Assembly: GCA_963575745.1 (NCBI GenBank)
Contig: CAUYUJ010014616.1
Location: forward strand, 1,106,865-1,136,495
Origin: Prorocentrum cordatum
Taxonomy: Eukaryota > Sar > Dinophyceae > Prorocentrales > Prorocentraceae
Direction of reading: 5' to 3'
DNA: 29,631 nt
Position 1 is the first letter of the stretch, and each line of letters begins with the position of its first letter. Under the pieces are notes generated by a model. It was not told the DNA's origin. It saw only the letters and a list, made by a program, of their open reading frames with translations, and did not search any database. Positions 8,190 to 17,400 of this stretch are shown here, in pieces. Both the position numbers and the translations under genes were made by a program.

Positions 8190-9000
8190 CCCAAGACGTG
8201 CCCAAGAGGGCTCAAGACGGCCCCAAGACGACCCAAGAGGCACCCAAGACGGCCTAAGAGAGCCCCAAGAGGCTCCACAACGCCCCAAGACGACCCCAGG
8301 ACGGCTCCTGCGGCACCCACGGCGGCCCAAGAGGCACCCAAGTCAGCCCCAAGAGCGGACAAAGGCAGCCCAAGACGGCCCAAAGACAGTCCCAAGACTG
8401 GCCCAGAAGCCCCCGAGAAGCCCCGGCTCCAAGACGGCCACGAAGGCGCCCATGCGCCCAAGACGGCCCCACACGACCCGAAGACAGCCCAAGAGGCACC
8501 CGAGGCAGCCGAAGGAGCCCCAGGAAGCCCCCAGGAGGCCCAAAAGAAACCCAGAGAGGCGCCCAAGACGGCCCACGACGGCCCCAAGACGGCCCCGAAG
8601 GCACCCAAGACAACCCCAAGAGCCGCCCAAGACGGTCTACGATGGCCCCCAGACGGTCCCAGAGGCGCTCAAGACGACCCAAGGCGGTTCCGAGACTGCC
8701 CAAACGGCACCGACGCGAGCCCCCGAGGGCCCCCAAAGACCCCCTCGAAGCCGAAAAGAAGCCCTGACAGGCCCTCGTGCTTCTCGTCTCCAACGCGCCC
8801 AGGACTGCCACACCGGCCCCCAAGATCGCCCCAAGATGCCCCCGTGAGGACCCCAAGACGATCCAAGGCGGCCCCAGGACGGTCCAAGAGGCGCCCAAGA
8901 CGACCCACGAGGCACCCACCCCCAGAGCCGCCCAAGACGGCCCCAAGAGGACCCCAAGAGGCTCCCAGAAAGCCGATAAGAGATCCCAGAAGTCACCCAA
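8190..9000 (+). repeat. GC-rich sub-repeat sea, block 2
   Basis: Dense CCCAAGACGGCC and CCCAAGAGGCACC words. Two long sub-blocks share the order GCACCCAAGACAGCCCCAAG, AGCGGCCAAAG, then CCCCAGGAGGCC, then AACCC. The frames are open by composition only and no gene is supported. Confidence 0.8.
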
Positions 9001-9027
9001 ACGGCCCCGAAGAGGCCCTAAGTGGCT

Positions 9028-9172
9028 TCAAAATTGCCTCCAAGAGAGGGGGGGCGGACGACAGGCGAGAGCTATCGCAGGCCCCAAACAGCCAGCCCCC
9101 ATGACGCCCTAAGTGGCTTCGAACTTGCCTCCGAAAAAGGGGGCGGACGAGAGGCGAGACGCAGATCGCAGG
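9028..9172 (+). repeat. Two tandem GGGGGCGGACGAGAGG elements
   Basis: GGCTTCAAAATTGCCTCCAA (9026 on) and GGCTTCGAACTTGCCTCCGA (9115 on) each lead into GGGGGCGGACGA, then AGGCGAGA and ATCGCAGGCCC. The period is about 88 bp. Related copies are at 3916, 29108 and 29240. Confidence 0.7.
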
Positions 9173-9310
9173 CCCAGAAGAGCCGCTTTGGACGCTCCGA
9201 GGGCCTTGGATGCTCGCCTTCTGGGGAGCGTCGTCATAGCGTCCACGATTGGCGCGGAGATCGAGCAGATGAAGGATCCAGGGACAGAGGAGGACGAGGA
9301 CGAGGAGGAA

Positions 9311-9390
9311 GAGAAGGAGGAGGAGGAGGAGGAGGAGGAGGAGGAGGAGGAGGAGGAGGAGGAGGAGGAGGGGGAGGATGAGGAGGACGA
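9311..9390. repeat. (GGA)n purine tract
   Basis: GGA repeats for about 70 bp inside a + frame (9113-9481) that reads as a Glu-rich acidic peptide. No family is recognisable in that frame. Confidence 0.9.
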
Positions 9391-9470
9391 TGAGGAGGCC
9401 CCAGAAAACCCCGAGGAGCCGCACCAGGGTTTAGATAACGCACGGCCTTCTGAACGCGAAGACTTCAACT

Positions 9471-9590
9471 GCGAACGGTGACGCACCCAAAGCTCTGAAC
9501 GCCGAGGCTCCCAAGCACGAATGTGACGACTTCAAGAGCGAACGGTGACGCACCCAGAGCTCTGAACGCCGAGGCTCCCAAACGTTAGCG
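9471..9590 (+). repeat. 67-bp direct duplication
   Basis: GCGAACGGTGACGCACCCAA followed by GCTCTGAACGCCGAGGCTCC occurs at 9471 and again at 9538. The link between copies reads GACTTCAA..GCGAACGG in both, so this is a 67-bp tandem duplication of about 1.8 copies. Confidence 0.8.
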
Positions 9591-9796
9591 GTGGCGGAAA
9601 AAATGCTTACCGCCAGCAGCAAGCAAGCACACATCAAACAAGCAGCACCGGCAGGAAACCAAACTAGGAAGCTCATCGAGGCCTGCCGCTGCTCCGCGCT
9701 CCGTTCTGGAGTCGGTGGTTTTCGTCACATGCACTTGCCGAACCCTCAAGGCCACGACGACTGCTCCTCCATGCACTACGTCGAGGCAGGCGCCGG

Positions 9797-9884
9797 AGGA
9801 GCAGGAGGCGGCGGAGGAGGAGGAGGAGGAGGAGGACGAGGAGGAGGAGGAGGGCGACGTCGCCGGCGACAACGGAGACGTCGC

Positions 9885-9942
<58 letters not shown>

Positions 9943-9965
9943 AGCGACAGCGACAGCGACGACTG
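9797..9965. repeat. GGA then GAC trinucleotide tracts
   Basis: A GGA tract (about 9797-9855) passes through GGCGACGTCGCCGGCGAC (a GACGTC palindrome occurs twice) into about 70 bp of (GAC)n. In one + frame this reads as Glu then Asp homopolymers, but its flanks resemble no protein. Confidence 0.9.
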
Positions 9966-10165
9966 AGCCGACGACCGCGATCACAACGACGACGACGCCA
10001 AGTCGGTGTGCCAGCGCGGATCTCGCGCAGCAGCGTCATGCACTGCGAAGATGGAGCGGGGTGGTCCCAGACAACTTCTGAACATTTGCACCCGGGGGGG
10101 CGGTCTGTTCAGAAACTGTCCTGGCCCAGCCTCCGCCCCGCCCCAAGCAAGTTCATGGAACTCGT

Positions 10166-10230
10166 CGTGGCCGCAGGCCACGGGTCAGCCCTAGTTTCTC
10201 CTACATGGCCAGTGGAAGCGCGTGCGAGAA
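10166..10230 (+). repeat. PPR-less cassette (hairpin plus tail)
   Basis: The hairpin CGTGGCC (10166-10172), loop GCA, GGCCACG (10176-10182) leads to GGTCAGCCCTAGT and then directly to the tail TCTCCTACATGGCC...GCGCGTGCGAGAA. No PPR unit lies between. The stem differs from the consensus by an A-T to C-G swap on both arms. Confidence 0.75.
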
Positions 10231-10239
10231 TCTTTCCAG

Positions 10240-11330
10240 GCCTCTCGTGCACAAAATCGCCCCTTTACGGCGCCACCATGGGGCCGAATCGCTCAGGCCG
10301 GTCCCAGAGGCGCTCCAGAGGGGTTCCCAGACCGTCCAAGAGCGCTCCAAGACGGCCTCACAGTGGGTCCCGAGACGGCCCACGAGGGCCCGAAGCCTTC
10401 CGGGGGGGGGGGGTCCACGACGATCCAAGAGGCCGCAAAGACGCCTCAAGAGGGCCCCGAGCGCACGCCAAAGAGGCGCAAATCGTCAAATCCCTATAGG
10501 AAAACGTATATTTTCAGCATGCCCGCCTTGTGTGCTCCTCAGCAGCCCGGGACACGCCAAGAGGCCTCCCAAATCGCCCCAAGAAGACGCCAGCGGCCCC
10601 TCAGAGGGCTCCAAGACGGCCCACAAGAGCCCCAAGACGACGGGAAAGAGCCCTGAAACGGCTTCAGAGAACCCCAAGACGGCCCCAAGAGAGCTCCGAT
10701 GGGGGCCCCAAGAGGCTCCCAAGACGGCCTCAGGCAGCCTCAAGAGAGCTCCAAGACGGTCCAAGGCCTCACGGACGCCCCGTGACGGCCCAAAATGTCC
10801 CCAAAACGTCCCAAAACGCTCCCAGAGCAGCCCAAACAAGCTTCACAATGGCCCGAACAAGACCCCCACAAGGACCACCAAGCAGGCCCAGAGACACCCA
10901 TTAAAAGAGCGACTGGTGAAGTACAAAGCTCTTCTCATCAAGGCTCCCAAAGCGAGACGCAGCGTAGAGAGCTCTCCCAGGCACAGCTCCAAAGAGCGAG
11001 CGGTGACGTCGGGACACCCTTCCGACCTCTCAAGCAGGAGCACGCACGCACAGCCCGCAAGCACAATAGATTTCCTGGGCTGTCCCCCGGAAGAGGCTCG
11101 GGGGGGCAGCCCGGGAACGGCCCCAGAGGCGCCCAAAAAAACTTAGAGAAAAAGCCCCCAGGAGGCCGCAAGACAGCCCAAGAGGGCCCCAAGAGGCTTC
11201 TAGGAGGCCGTAAGACAGCCAACGAGGCCCCAGCAGGCCCCCAGAGGCTCGAAAAGAAACCCCGAGAGGCCCTCTAACCGTTCCCAAGGAGACGGCAGCG
11301 CCCGCCATCAGGCTTCAAAGAGGCAACCAG
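10240..11330 (+). repeat. GC-rich sub-repeat sea, block 3
   Basis: CCCAAGACGGCC-type words again, with a weak AT-richer block at 10480-10560 (GGAAAACGTATATTTTCAGC) and a looser stretch at 10840-11090 containing AAGTACAAAGCTCTTCTCAT. No gene is recognised. Confidence 0.75.
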
Positions 11331-11365
11331 AAAAAAGTCATCAGAGCCCTCTGGATGACTTTTTT
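11331..11365. other. 12-bp A/T-tailed hairpin
   Basis: AAAAAAGTCATC (11331-11342) pairs perfectly with GATGACTTTTTT (11354-11365). The surrounding segment, GCGCCCGCCATCAGGCTTC to GGTGCTTTCAAAATTG, recurs at 12450-12550 and partly at 12665 and 25455. The shape resembles a stem followed by a T-run. RNA polymerase III stops at T-runs without needing a stem, and no Pol III promoter is recognised, so a terminator role is not claimed. Confidence 0.7.
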
Positions 11366-11555
11366 CAAGGCCCCAGGTGCTTTCAAAATTGACAAGCGGC
11401 AAGACGTACGCCACAGACCCACCATAGCCGTCTGACGCTCCGAAGGCTGTCTAGGCGGAGGTAGAGCGGAAGGCGGACGAAGAGAAGGAAGCGGTCCAAG
11501 AGGGCCTCCGAGACGGCCCAAGACCGCTCGAAGACGCTCCAGACGAGCCACGGCA

Positions 11556-11610
11556 AACGAAATCATTGATTCTTCCATGGTTTCTGAAAGATTTCCACTT
11601 CCTCGCCATT
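11556..11610 (+). repeat. ATCATTGATT insert, copy
   Basis: GAAATCATTGATTCTTCCAT followed by GGTTTCTGAAAGATTTCC closely parallels 1000-1045 (AAAATCATTGATTTTCCATT, GGCTTCTAAAAGATTTCG). Confidence 0.7.
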
Positions 11611-11975
11611 TCGAGCGAAGACAGGCCCAAGACGGCCTTCTCGAGCCAAGACTGGCCCAAGATGACGTGGACGAAGTCCACGGGTTCGCCCTAGTCAGCT
11701 ACAGCGTTGGGATCAGCGCGTGCGAGAAGGGTGAGCAGTGGCAGTGGGCGCTCGCGCTGTTGAGCGAGTTGCGGGAGGCGAAGCTGGAGCCCGACGTCAT
11801 GAGCTACAGCGCTGGGATCAGCGCGTGCGAGAAAGGCGAAAGGTGGCAGCAGGCGCTAGCGCTGCTGAGCGAGATGCGGGAGGCGAAGCTGGAGCCCGAC
11901 GTCATCTCTACTACATTGCATGGGCCAGCGCGTGCGAAAAAGGCGAGCGTCCAATACGGGTTTTCGGCGCCCTAG
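11577..11975 (+). CDS. PPR cassette frame, two repeats, closed
   Basis: A 132-residue frame holding two PPR units with Trp at residues 55 and 90, then the tail VISTTLHGPARAKKAS and a stop shortly after (FSAP). The first 30 residues come from DNA shared with the module at 6330-6412. Residues 31-41 (VDEVHGFALVS) are encoded by the hairpin at 11666-11682. The first unit has LLSEL for LLSEM. Unlike the other cassettes, this frame ends soon after the PPR part instead of running into the GC-rich sea, so it is a reasonable candidate for a small expressed protein. ATG 11577 is only the first available; an internal start is equally possible. Confidence 0.45.
   Translation: MVSERFPLPRHFERRQAQDGLLEPRLAQDDVDEVHGFALVSYSVGISACEKGEQWQWALALLSELREAKLEPDVMSYSAGISACEKGERWQQALALLSEMREAKLEPDVISTTLHGPARAKKASVQYGFSAP
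11666..11682 (+). other. Cassette hairpin 5
   Basis: CGTGGAC (11666-11672), loop GAA, GTCCACG (11676-11682), then GGTTCGCCCTAGTC; identical to the hairpin at 6414. Confidence 0.8.
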
Positions 11976-12054
11976 CGGCCCAGGCGAGGCCCAGCAGGCC
12001 CCGGTGCGCTTCTAAGATGACCCAAGAGCGTTCCGAGACGCCCCGGGGAAACCT

Positions 12055-12450
12055 CCAACCGAGCCCCCGTACTTCCCGTGCTTTCCGTTTGTAAACCGTT
12101 CCAGACGACAACGCAGGCCCCCAAGCTTGCCCCAAGACGCCTCAGGAGGGCCCTGGCAGGCCTCCACGACGGCCCCAGACGGCCCCTGGACGGCTCCTGT
12201 GGCGCCCATGGCAGCCCGAGAAGCACCCAAGACAGCCCCAAGCGCGGCCAAAGATGGCCCAAGAGGGCTTCCAGACGGTCCCAAAACGGCCCCACAGGCG
12301 CCCCAGACAGCCCCGAGGGGCACCCAAGACAGCCCAAGAGGACCCCAAGAGCACCCCAGGAGGCCGCAAGACGGCCCAAAAGGGCCCAAAGAGGCCCCCA
12401 GGAGGCCGAAAAGAAACCCCAAGAGGCCCCCAAACAGTTCCCAAGGAGAA
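12055..12450 (+). repeat. GC-rich higher-order unit
   Basis: A short AT-richer block (12055-12115, CTTCCCGTGCTTTCCGTTTG) followed by the standard order GGACGGCTCCTGTGGCGCCC, AAGACAGCCCCAAGCGCGGC, CAGACGGTCCCAAAACGGCC, as in the units at 24476, 24820 and 25181. Confidence 0.75.
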
Positions 12451-12733
12451 GGCAGCGCCCGCCATCAGGCTTCGAAAAAGCAACTGGACAAAAGTCACCA
12501 GAGCCCTCCGGATGATTTTTTTCTAGGCCCCAGGTGCTTTCAAAATTGTTCAAACCAGGGGGAGCAGACAAGCAGCGACAGGCACACCACACACCCACCA
12601 CAGCCGTCTGTAAGTTCCCGAAGGATGTCCAGGCGGACGTGGAGAAGGAGGATGACGAAGCGGAGGAAGCGCCCGCCGTCCAACTTCGAAAAGGCGGCCA
12701 GAAAAAGTCACCTAAGGTTTCGGGGTGACTTTT
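12450..12733. repeat. Two A/T-tailed hairpin segments
   Basis: Related to 11290-11400. At 12490 AAAAGTCACC faces GGATGATTTTT with a G-T wobble and one mismatch. At 12703-12712 AAAAGTCACC pairs perfectly with GGTGACTTTT (12724-12733). The copy at 11331 has GTCATC/GATGAC where this one has GTCACC/GGTGAC, so a T-A pair has become C-G on both arms. Confidence 0.65.
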
Positions 12734-13361
12734 GCTTGGGTGGGGGCCCTACGTGAAGGCGCGCCAGGGGGACTTGCTGGTCGTGGACGAAGTCCACGGG
12801 TTCGCCCTGGTCAGCTACAGCGCTGGGATCAGCGCGTGCGAGAAGAGCGAGCGGTGGCAGCAGGCGCTGGCGCTGCTGAGCGAGATGCGGGATGCGAGGC
12901 TGGAGCCCAACGTCATCAGCTACAGCGTTGGGATCAGCGCGTGCGAGAAGGGTGAGCAGTGGCAGTGGGCGCTCGCGCTGTTGGGCGAGTTGCGGGAGGC
13001 GAAGCTGGAGCCCGACGTCATCAGCTCCAGCGCTGTGATCAGCGCGTGCGAGAAGGGCAAGCAGTGGCAGCGGTCGCTGGCGCTGCTGAGCGAGATGCGG
13101 GATGCGAATCTGGAGCCCAACGTCATTTTACTTACATTGCAAACACACGTGCGTGCGAGAAGGGCCTGTCAATCAAAACCCGGAAAAACGCCCCCTGGCG
13201 CTTCCGACGAGCTCGAGGACGAAATTCAACGCGCCCTCTTCGCCCGAGGACGAGATTTCGCGCGAACGTGCCGTGCTAAATTTTGTCCGCACCCTACGGG
13301 GCCAAGCGCTGAGGCCCCGACCCTGGCAAGGACAAGATTTAACACGCTGTCCAGGCGTTGA
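12732..13361 (+). CDS. PPR cassette frame, three repeats
   Basis: The cassette with most PPR units. MLGWGPYVKARQGDLLVVDE leads through the hairpin-encoded VDEVHGFALVS into three 35-residue units with Trp at residues 42, 77 and 112, all near consensus: ISACEKSERWQQALALLSEM, ISACEKGEQWQWALALLGEL, ISACEKGKQWQRSLALLSEM. Homology ends near residue 132 (about nt 13128) at VILLTLQTHVRARRA, the common tail. Residues 145-209 read into the palindromic cluster at 13209-13373 and are probably not coding. Unit 2 closely matches unit 1 of the 11577 frame (QWQWALALL), suggesting repeat exchange between cassettes. A function in RNA binding is inferred from the family only. Confidence 0.5.
   Translation: MLGWGPYVKARQGDLLVVDEVHGFALVSYSAGISACEKSERWQQALALLSEMRDARLEPNVISYSVGISACEKGEQWQWALALLGELREAKLEPDVISSSAVISACEKGKQWQRSLALLSEMRDANLEPNVILLTLQTHVRARRACQSKPGKTPPGASDELEDEIQRALFARGRDFARTCRAKFCPHPTGPSAEAPTLARTRFNTLSRR
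12782..12798 (+). other. Cassette hairpin 6
   Basis: CGTGGAC (12782-12788), loop GAA, GTCCACG (12792-12798), then GGTTCGCCCTGGTC. Confidence 0.8.
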
Positions 13362-13373
13362 ATCTTGTCCTCC
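13209..13373. mobile_element. Palindromic cluster A
   Basis: One motif of about 19 bases occurs in alternating orientation: GAGGACGAAATTCAACGCG, GAGGACGAGATTTCGCG, then reversed CGTGCTAAATTTTGTCCGC, forward AGGACAAGATTTAACACGC, reversed GCGTTGAATCTTGTCCTCC. The ends are inverted repeats of each other. A second cluster lies at 13750-13887. There is no coding sequence; it is MITE-like or a palindromic repeat. Confidence 0.65.
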
Positions 13374-13749
13374 GGCACAAACGGACGCGCCGAGTCGCCC
13401 GATGCTCGAAGTCCGAGAGCTCCAGCGACACTCCGAAGAGGCCAAAACAAGACACTGTCCCTTCCGTTGTTGTTCTCGAGATGTCACCTTCCAGCTTTTT
13501 GTTCAGGCCCTGGCCGCCGACGATGCCCGCAGGGAGCCGCAGGAGGGCTCCAGACGGCCCCAGACACCCTCGAGGATGGCCCCCAGGCGCCCCCGGGAGC
13601 CTCCCGACGCCGCCTGCGACGGCTCCGACCTGGGCCCCCTGGAGGCCCACCGAGGCCGCCACAGTGCGCGGCATGACCGCCCGAGGGCGAAATTTGACGC
13701 GGGGTCTGGGCCCGAGACCGAGGCTCAACGTGAGGGTCCCGCGCCCCCC

Positions 13750-13887
13750 GAGCTTGAGGACAAGATTTAACGCGAGGTTAGCGTGTTAGATTTTGTTCGC
13801 GGCACCCATGGTCCATCGCTGAGGCTTCTGGCCTGACGCGGACAGATTTAGCACACTGCCCAGGCGTAAGATCTAGTCCTCAAGCTC
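13750..13887. mobile_element. Palindromic cluster B
   Basis: GAGCTTGAGGACAAGATTTA at 13750 is mirrored by TAAGATCTAGTCCTCAAGCTC at the right end (to 13887), giving terminal inverted repeats of about 24 bp with three or four mismatches. An internal pair, GTTAGATTTTGTTCGC and GCGGACAGATTTAGC, uses the same motif. Cluster A and this one share CTGTCCAGGCGT / CTGCCCAGGCGT near the right end. Between them (13374-13749) is GC-rich DNA with a single related motif at 13681 and no recognisable gene. Confidence 0.65.
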
Positions 13888-13980
13888 TCCACGGCTCCAG
13901 GAGCGTCTCGGCGTCCAGGAAGCCAACGTGGCGCCTAACGTAATTGAGTGCGCCTGGCGGCATTCCCCCTCCCCCCGCTC

Positions 13981-14046
13981 GTGGACGTAGTCCACAGGTC
14001 AGCCCTAGTCTCTTCTACAATTCAGCGATCTTTGCGTGCCAGAAGG
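13981..14046 (+). repeat. PPR-less cassette
   Basis: GTGGAC (13981-13986), loop GTA, GTCCAC (13990-13995), then AGGTCAGCCCTAGTC and the tail TCTTCTACAATTCAGCG...TTTGCGTGCCAGAAGG. No PPR unit is present. Confidence 0.75.
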
Positions 14047-14089
14047 TCCTCTGTCTTGAAATGTCCGCCGGGCACTCCGGGGCGCAGAT

Positions 14090-15090
14090 GCCCCAAAAAC
14101 AACTTCGGGATGGCTCCGAGAGGGTCCAGGGTGCGTCAAGACGGCCTCAAAGCACCCTTGGGAGCCCCAAGACAGCCCAAAGGCCCCCAAGGCAGGCCAG
14201 GAGGCTCCCAAGACGGCCCAGGAGGGCTTCCAGGAGAGCCACAAGAGGCCAAAATCGTCCCATTCCCGACGGGCAACGCACATTTTCACTATGTTCCGTT
14301 TTTTCGTCCTCACAACGTTCAAGACGGCTATATAGGCACTCCACCTTGGCCCAGACGCGCCCAGAGGCCCCTAAAGGCCCCCGAGGCAGGCCAGGAGGCT
14401 CCCAAGACGGCCCAGGAGGGCCTCCAGGAGAGCCCCAAGAGGCCCGAATCGTCAGTCCCGACGAGGAGCGTACATGTTCAATCTTTCTTTCTCTGTCGTC
14501 CTCGCACGTCCAAGACGGCTACACAGGCCCCCAATCTTGGCCCGAGACGCGCCCAGAGGCCCCCAAAGGGCACCACACGGCCCCAGGACGGCTCCAGAGG
14601 CGCCCGAGACGGCCCAGGACGCACTCAAGACAGCCCCAAGAGCAGCCAAGAATGGCCAACGGGACGGCCCCGAGAGGGTCCAGGGGGCGCCAAGACGGCC
14701 TCAGAGCACCCTTGGGAGCCCCAAGACAGCCCCAGAGGCCCCCAAGGCAGTCCAGGAGGCTCCCAAGACGGCCCAGGAGGGCCTCCAGGAGAGCCCCAAG
14801 AGGCCCAAATCGTCAGTCCCGACGAGGAGCGTACATGTTCAATCTATCTCTTTTTTTTTCGTCCTCGCACGTCCGAGACGGCTATACAGGCTCCCAAGCT
14901 CGCCCCAAGACGCGCCCAGACGCCCCCAGGAGGGTACCCAAACTGCCCCACAGGGCCCCGGAACGGCTCCAGAGGCGCCTGAGATTGCCCAAGACGCGCC
15001 CAAGACAGCCCCAAGAGCAGTTAATAATGGCCTAAGACGGCCCCACCGCCCCGTCTCCAAGACGGCTGTAGAGGCCTCCACCGCCCTGTC
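14090..15090 (+). repeat. Tandem GC-rich higher-order units (three blocks)
   Basis: AT-richer blocks at 14250, 14445 and 14805. The last two are nearly identical over 80 bp (CGTCAGTCCCGACGAGGAGC, GTACATGTTCAATCT, CGTCCTCGCACGTCC) and about 357 bp apart, with parallel flanks (GGGAGCCCCAAGACAGCCC, CCAGGAGGGCCTCCAGGAGA). This is a recent tandem duplication of a 357-bp unit. Confidence 0.8.
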
Positions 15091-15379
15091 TCCAAGCCTT
15101 TCCGTTTGGACAGTCTCCAAGACGATCTTTGGGCTGTCCAGGACGGCTCCAGAGGCGCCCGAGACGGCTCAACAAACACCAAAGACAGCCCCAAGAACAC
15201 CCAATATTCACCCAAGATGGCTCCAAGATTGTCCCAAGATGCCGAGAGGCGCCCAAGACGGCCCCACATCGCCCCAAGACGGCCCAAGACGCACTCAAGA
15301 TTGCCCAAGAGGGCTCCAAGAGACCTCCAGGAGGCCCCCAAGCGGCCCCCAAGAGGCCTTGGATGCTTCTCTCTTGGGG

Positions 15380-15900
15380 AGCGTCGAACTTCCAGTATCG
15401 TCTTGGGGGCTTCGTGGACCCTCTGCGAGCCATCTCTGCGCCATTTGGGAACGTCTTGGGGCGGTGCGCTCGAAAGGTTGATTCGTGTCCTCACACTGGG
15501 GCCCGTCTTAGGGAGTTCCGTCTCGCCGCCCTCTTGCGGGCCTCTTAGGCCTCGCCCACTGGCCCCATTGTCACCACACTACCAGATGAAATTTTATCAT
15601 TCGGCCCCTGCGAAGAGCAGATAACTTCCCACGGCTACCCTCCCCGCAGAAGCTAGGATGGTGAACACAGACTGCGGCGTCAAAAACAGCTTCTGTCCGC
15701 ACCATGTCATGCCTACATGGGTGCGCTTCCACTGACACCGCCTCCACCACCGCGTTCCTGCGTTCAGGCCTGCTTGCCTGCATCCCTTGCCCACCTGCCC
15801 CTCCAGCGGCCACCTCCTCCATCCACGCCGTCCCCTCCAACCTCCCCTTCCCCGCGAGGCCCCAGAGACGCTCCACTTCCACGTCCAAGCCATGGCGGGC
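15380..15900. other. Non-repeat stretch, no gene recognised
   Basis: From about 15370 the GC-rich words stop. 15590-15900 is ordinary-looking, pyrimidine-rich DNA with a short + frame from 15704 (70 residues, Pro/Ser/Ala-rich). Nothing resembles a known family. This stretch leads directly into the PPR-less cassette at 15906. Confidence 0.5.
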
Positions 15901-15905
15901 AAATT

Positions 15906-15972
15906 CCGCGGCCTGAAGGCCGCGGGTCAGCCCTAGTCTCTCCTACAATGGCCGACTCAGCGCGTAGGAACA
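15906..15972 (+). repeat. PPR-less cassette (variant stem)
   Basis: CCGCGGCC (15906-15913), loop TGAA, GGCCGCGG (15918-15925), then GTCAGCCCTAGTC and the tail TCTCCTACAATGGCC. Two stem pairs differ from consensus and both are compensated: T-A to C-G and A-T to C-G. The loop is four bases instead of three. Confidence 0.75.
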
Positions 15973-16439
15973 GGCCCGGAGTGGCAGCGAACCGGCTTCT
16001 CTGGGCCCCCCTCTGGGCCCCTCCAGGGGGACTCTCGGGACCATCCGGGCCGCCTCGGAGTCTTCGGAGTGCCGGGATGGCTCAGCGGACGGCCTCACGC
16101 TCCCGAAAATCGGCTTCGCTCGCTTTGGAGACGGCCTCAGGGCGGCCAAAGGCGGCCAAAGATCCCCGCAAGCCGCCCCAAGAGGCCCCCGAGAGAAACC
16201 CCACGAAGCAAAAATCGTCCGATTCCAGTGGTAAAATGTACATGTTCGGCTCACTCGCGTTTTGGGTGTGCACAGCGTCCAGGACGGCCCCGCCTCCCTG
16301 CAACTCCGCCCCAACACGGACCCAGACACCCCCAAGACGGCCTCAGGCCGGCTCAAGACAGCCCGAAGACGGCCCCCGAGAGCGCCAAGACGGCCAAAGA
16401 GAGGCCCCAAGATCGCCCTAAGATACTCCCATGAGGACC

Positions 16440-17400
16440 CCAAGACCGCCCACGACGACACCAGGACGGCTCCTGAGGTGTCCCTGGCGGCCCACGGGGT
16501 ACCCAAGACAACCTCAAGAGCGGCCCAGAGGACGGCCAAGACGACCCCCCGACAGTGCCCAGACTGCTCCAGAGACGCCCAAGGAGGACCCAGGCAACCC
16601 CCAGACGGCCCCGACAACGCCTCCGATGGCCTGCAGGCGGCCCAAGAGGTTTCCAAAACGCTCCAAGTGGGCCCCACGACGAGCCCCAAGAGAGTCCGAA
16701 CATTGAAAAATCGTCCCATTCCCCCGGGGAAACGCACAGTTTGGCGGTTCCTGGGCTTGCTCTCTTCATAGCGTCCAAGACGGCCATACACGGTCCCAAG
16801 ATGGCCCTAGGACGGCTCCTGAGGCGCCCCTAGCGGCCCACGGGGTACCCAAGGCAGCCTCAAGAGCGGCTCAGGACGGCCCACGACGACCGCCAGACGG
16901 TGCCCAGACTGCTCCAGCAACGCCCAAGGCGGCCCCAGGCAACCCCCAGACGGCCCCGACAATGTCTCAGATGGCCTGCAGGCGGCCCAAGAGGCTTCCA
17001 AACCGCTCCAAGTACTCCACGACGAGCCCCAAGAGAGCCCGAACACTGAAAAATCGTCCCATGCACTTGGGGATGCATTTTGGCAGTTCCTGGGCTTGCC
17101 CTCTTCATGGCGTCCAAGACGGCCATACAGAGGCACAAGAAGGCCCTAGGACGGCTCCTGAGGCGCCCCTGGCGGCCAACGGAACACCCAAGACAGCTTC
17201 AAGAGCGGCCCAGGACGGCCTTGGACGACCGCCAGACGGTGCCCAGACTGCTCCAGAGACGTCCAAGACGGCCCCAGGCAACCCTCAGACGGCCCCAGAC
17301 CGCCTCCAGACGGCCCAAGAGGCATCGAAGACAGCACCAACAGCAGCCAAAGACGGCCACAGACGGTCCCAAAACGGCTCCCAGCGCACCATGGGCTTCC
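16440..17400 (+). repeat. 340-bp higher-order tandem repeat, array 1
   Basis: GGACGGCTCCTGAGG recurs at about 16465, 16808 and 17149, a period near 342 bp. Each unit runs through CACGGGGTACCCAAGAC, GGTGCCCAGACTGCTCC, CCCAGACGGCCCCGAC, AAACGCTCCAAGTGGGC and then the AT-richer block AAAATCGTCCCATTCCC. The third unit is truncated. Array 2 is at 26850-27880, and a single unit lies at 18350-18640. Confidence 0.85.

Noticed and set aside
9113-9481. Glu-rich acidic protein (and the Asp-rich frame at 9715-9966)
   Set aside because: Acidic runs are GGA and GAC microsatellites, and the flanking residues match GC-rich repeat copies elsewhere.
11666-11700. Hairpin followed by GGTTCGCCC as a tRNA-like B box (SINE head)
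   Set aside because: Most copies read GGGTCAGCCC, which does not fit the B box, and no convincing A box lies at the right distance. It was kept only as a remote alternative.
15704-15916. Short Pro/Ser/Ala-rich frame as a small gene
   Set aside because: No family resemblance, no spliced-leader relic, and it reads straight into the cassette hairpin.
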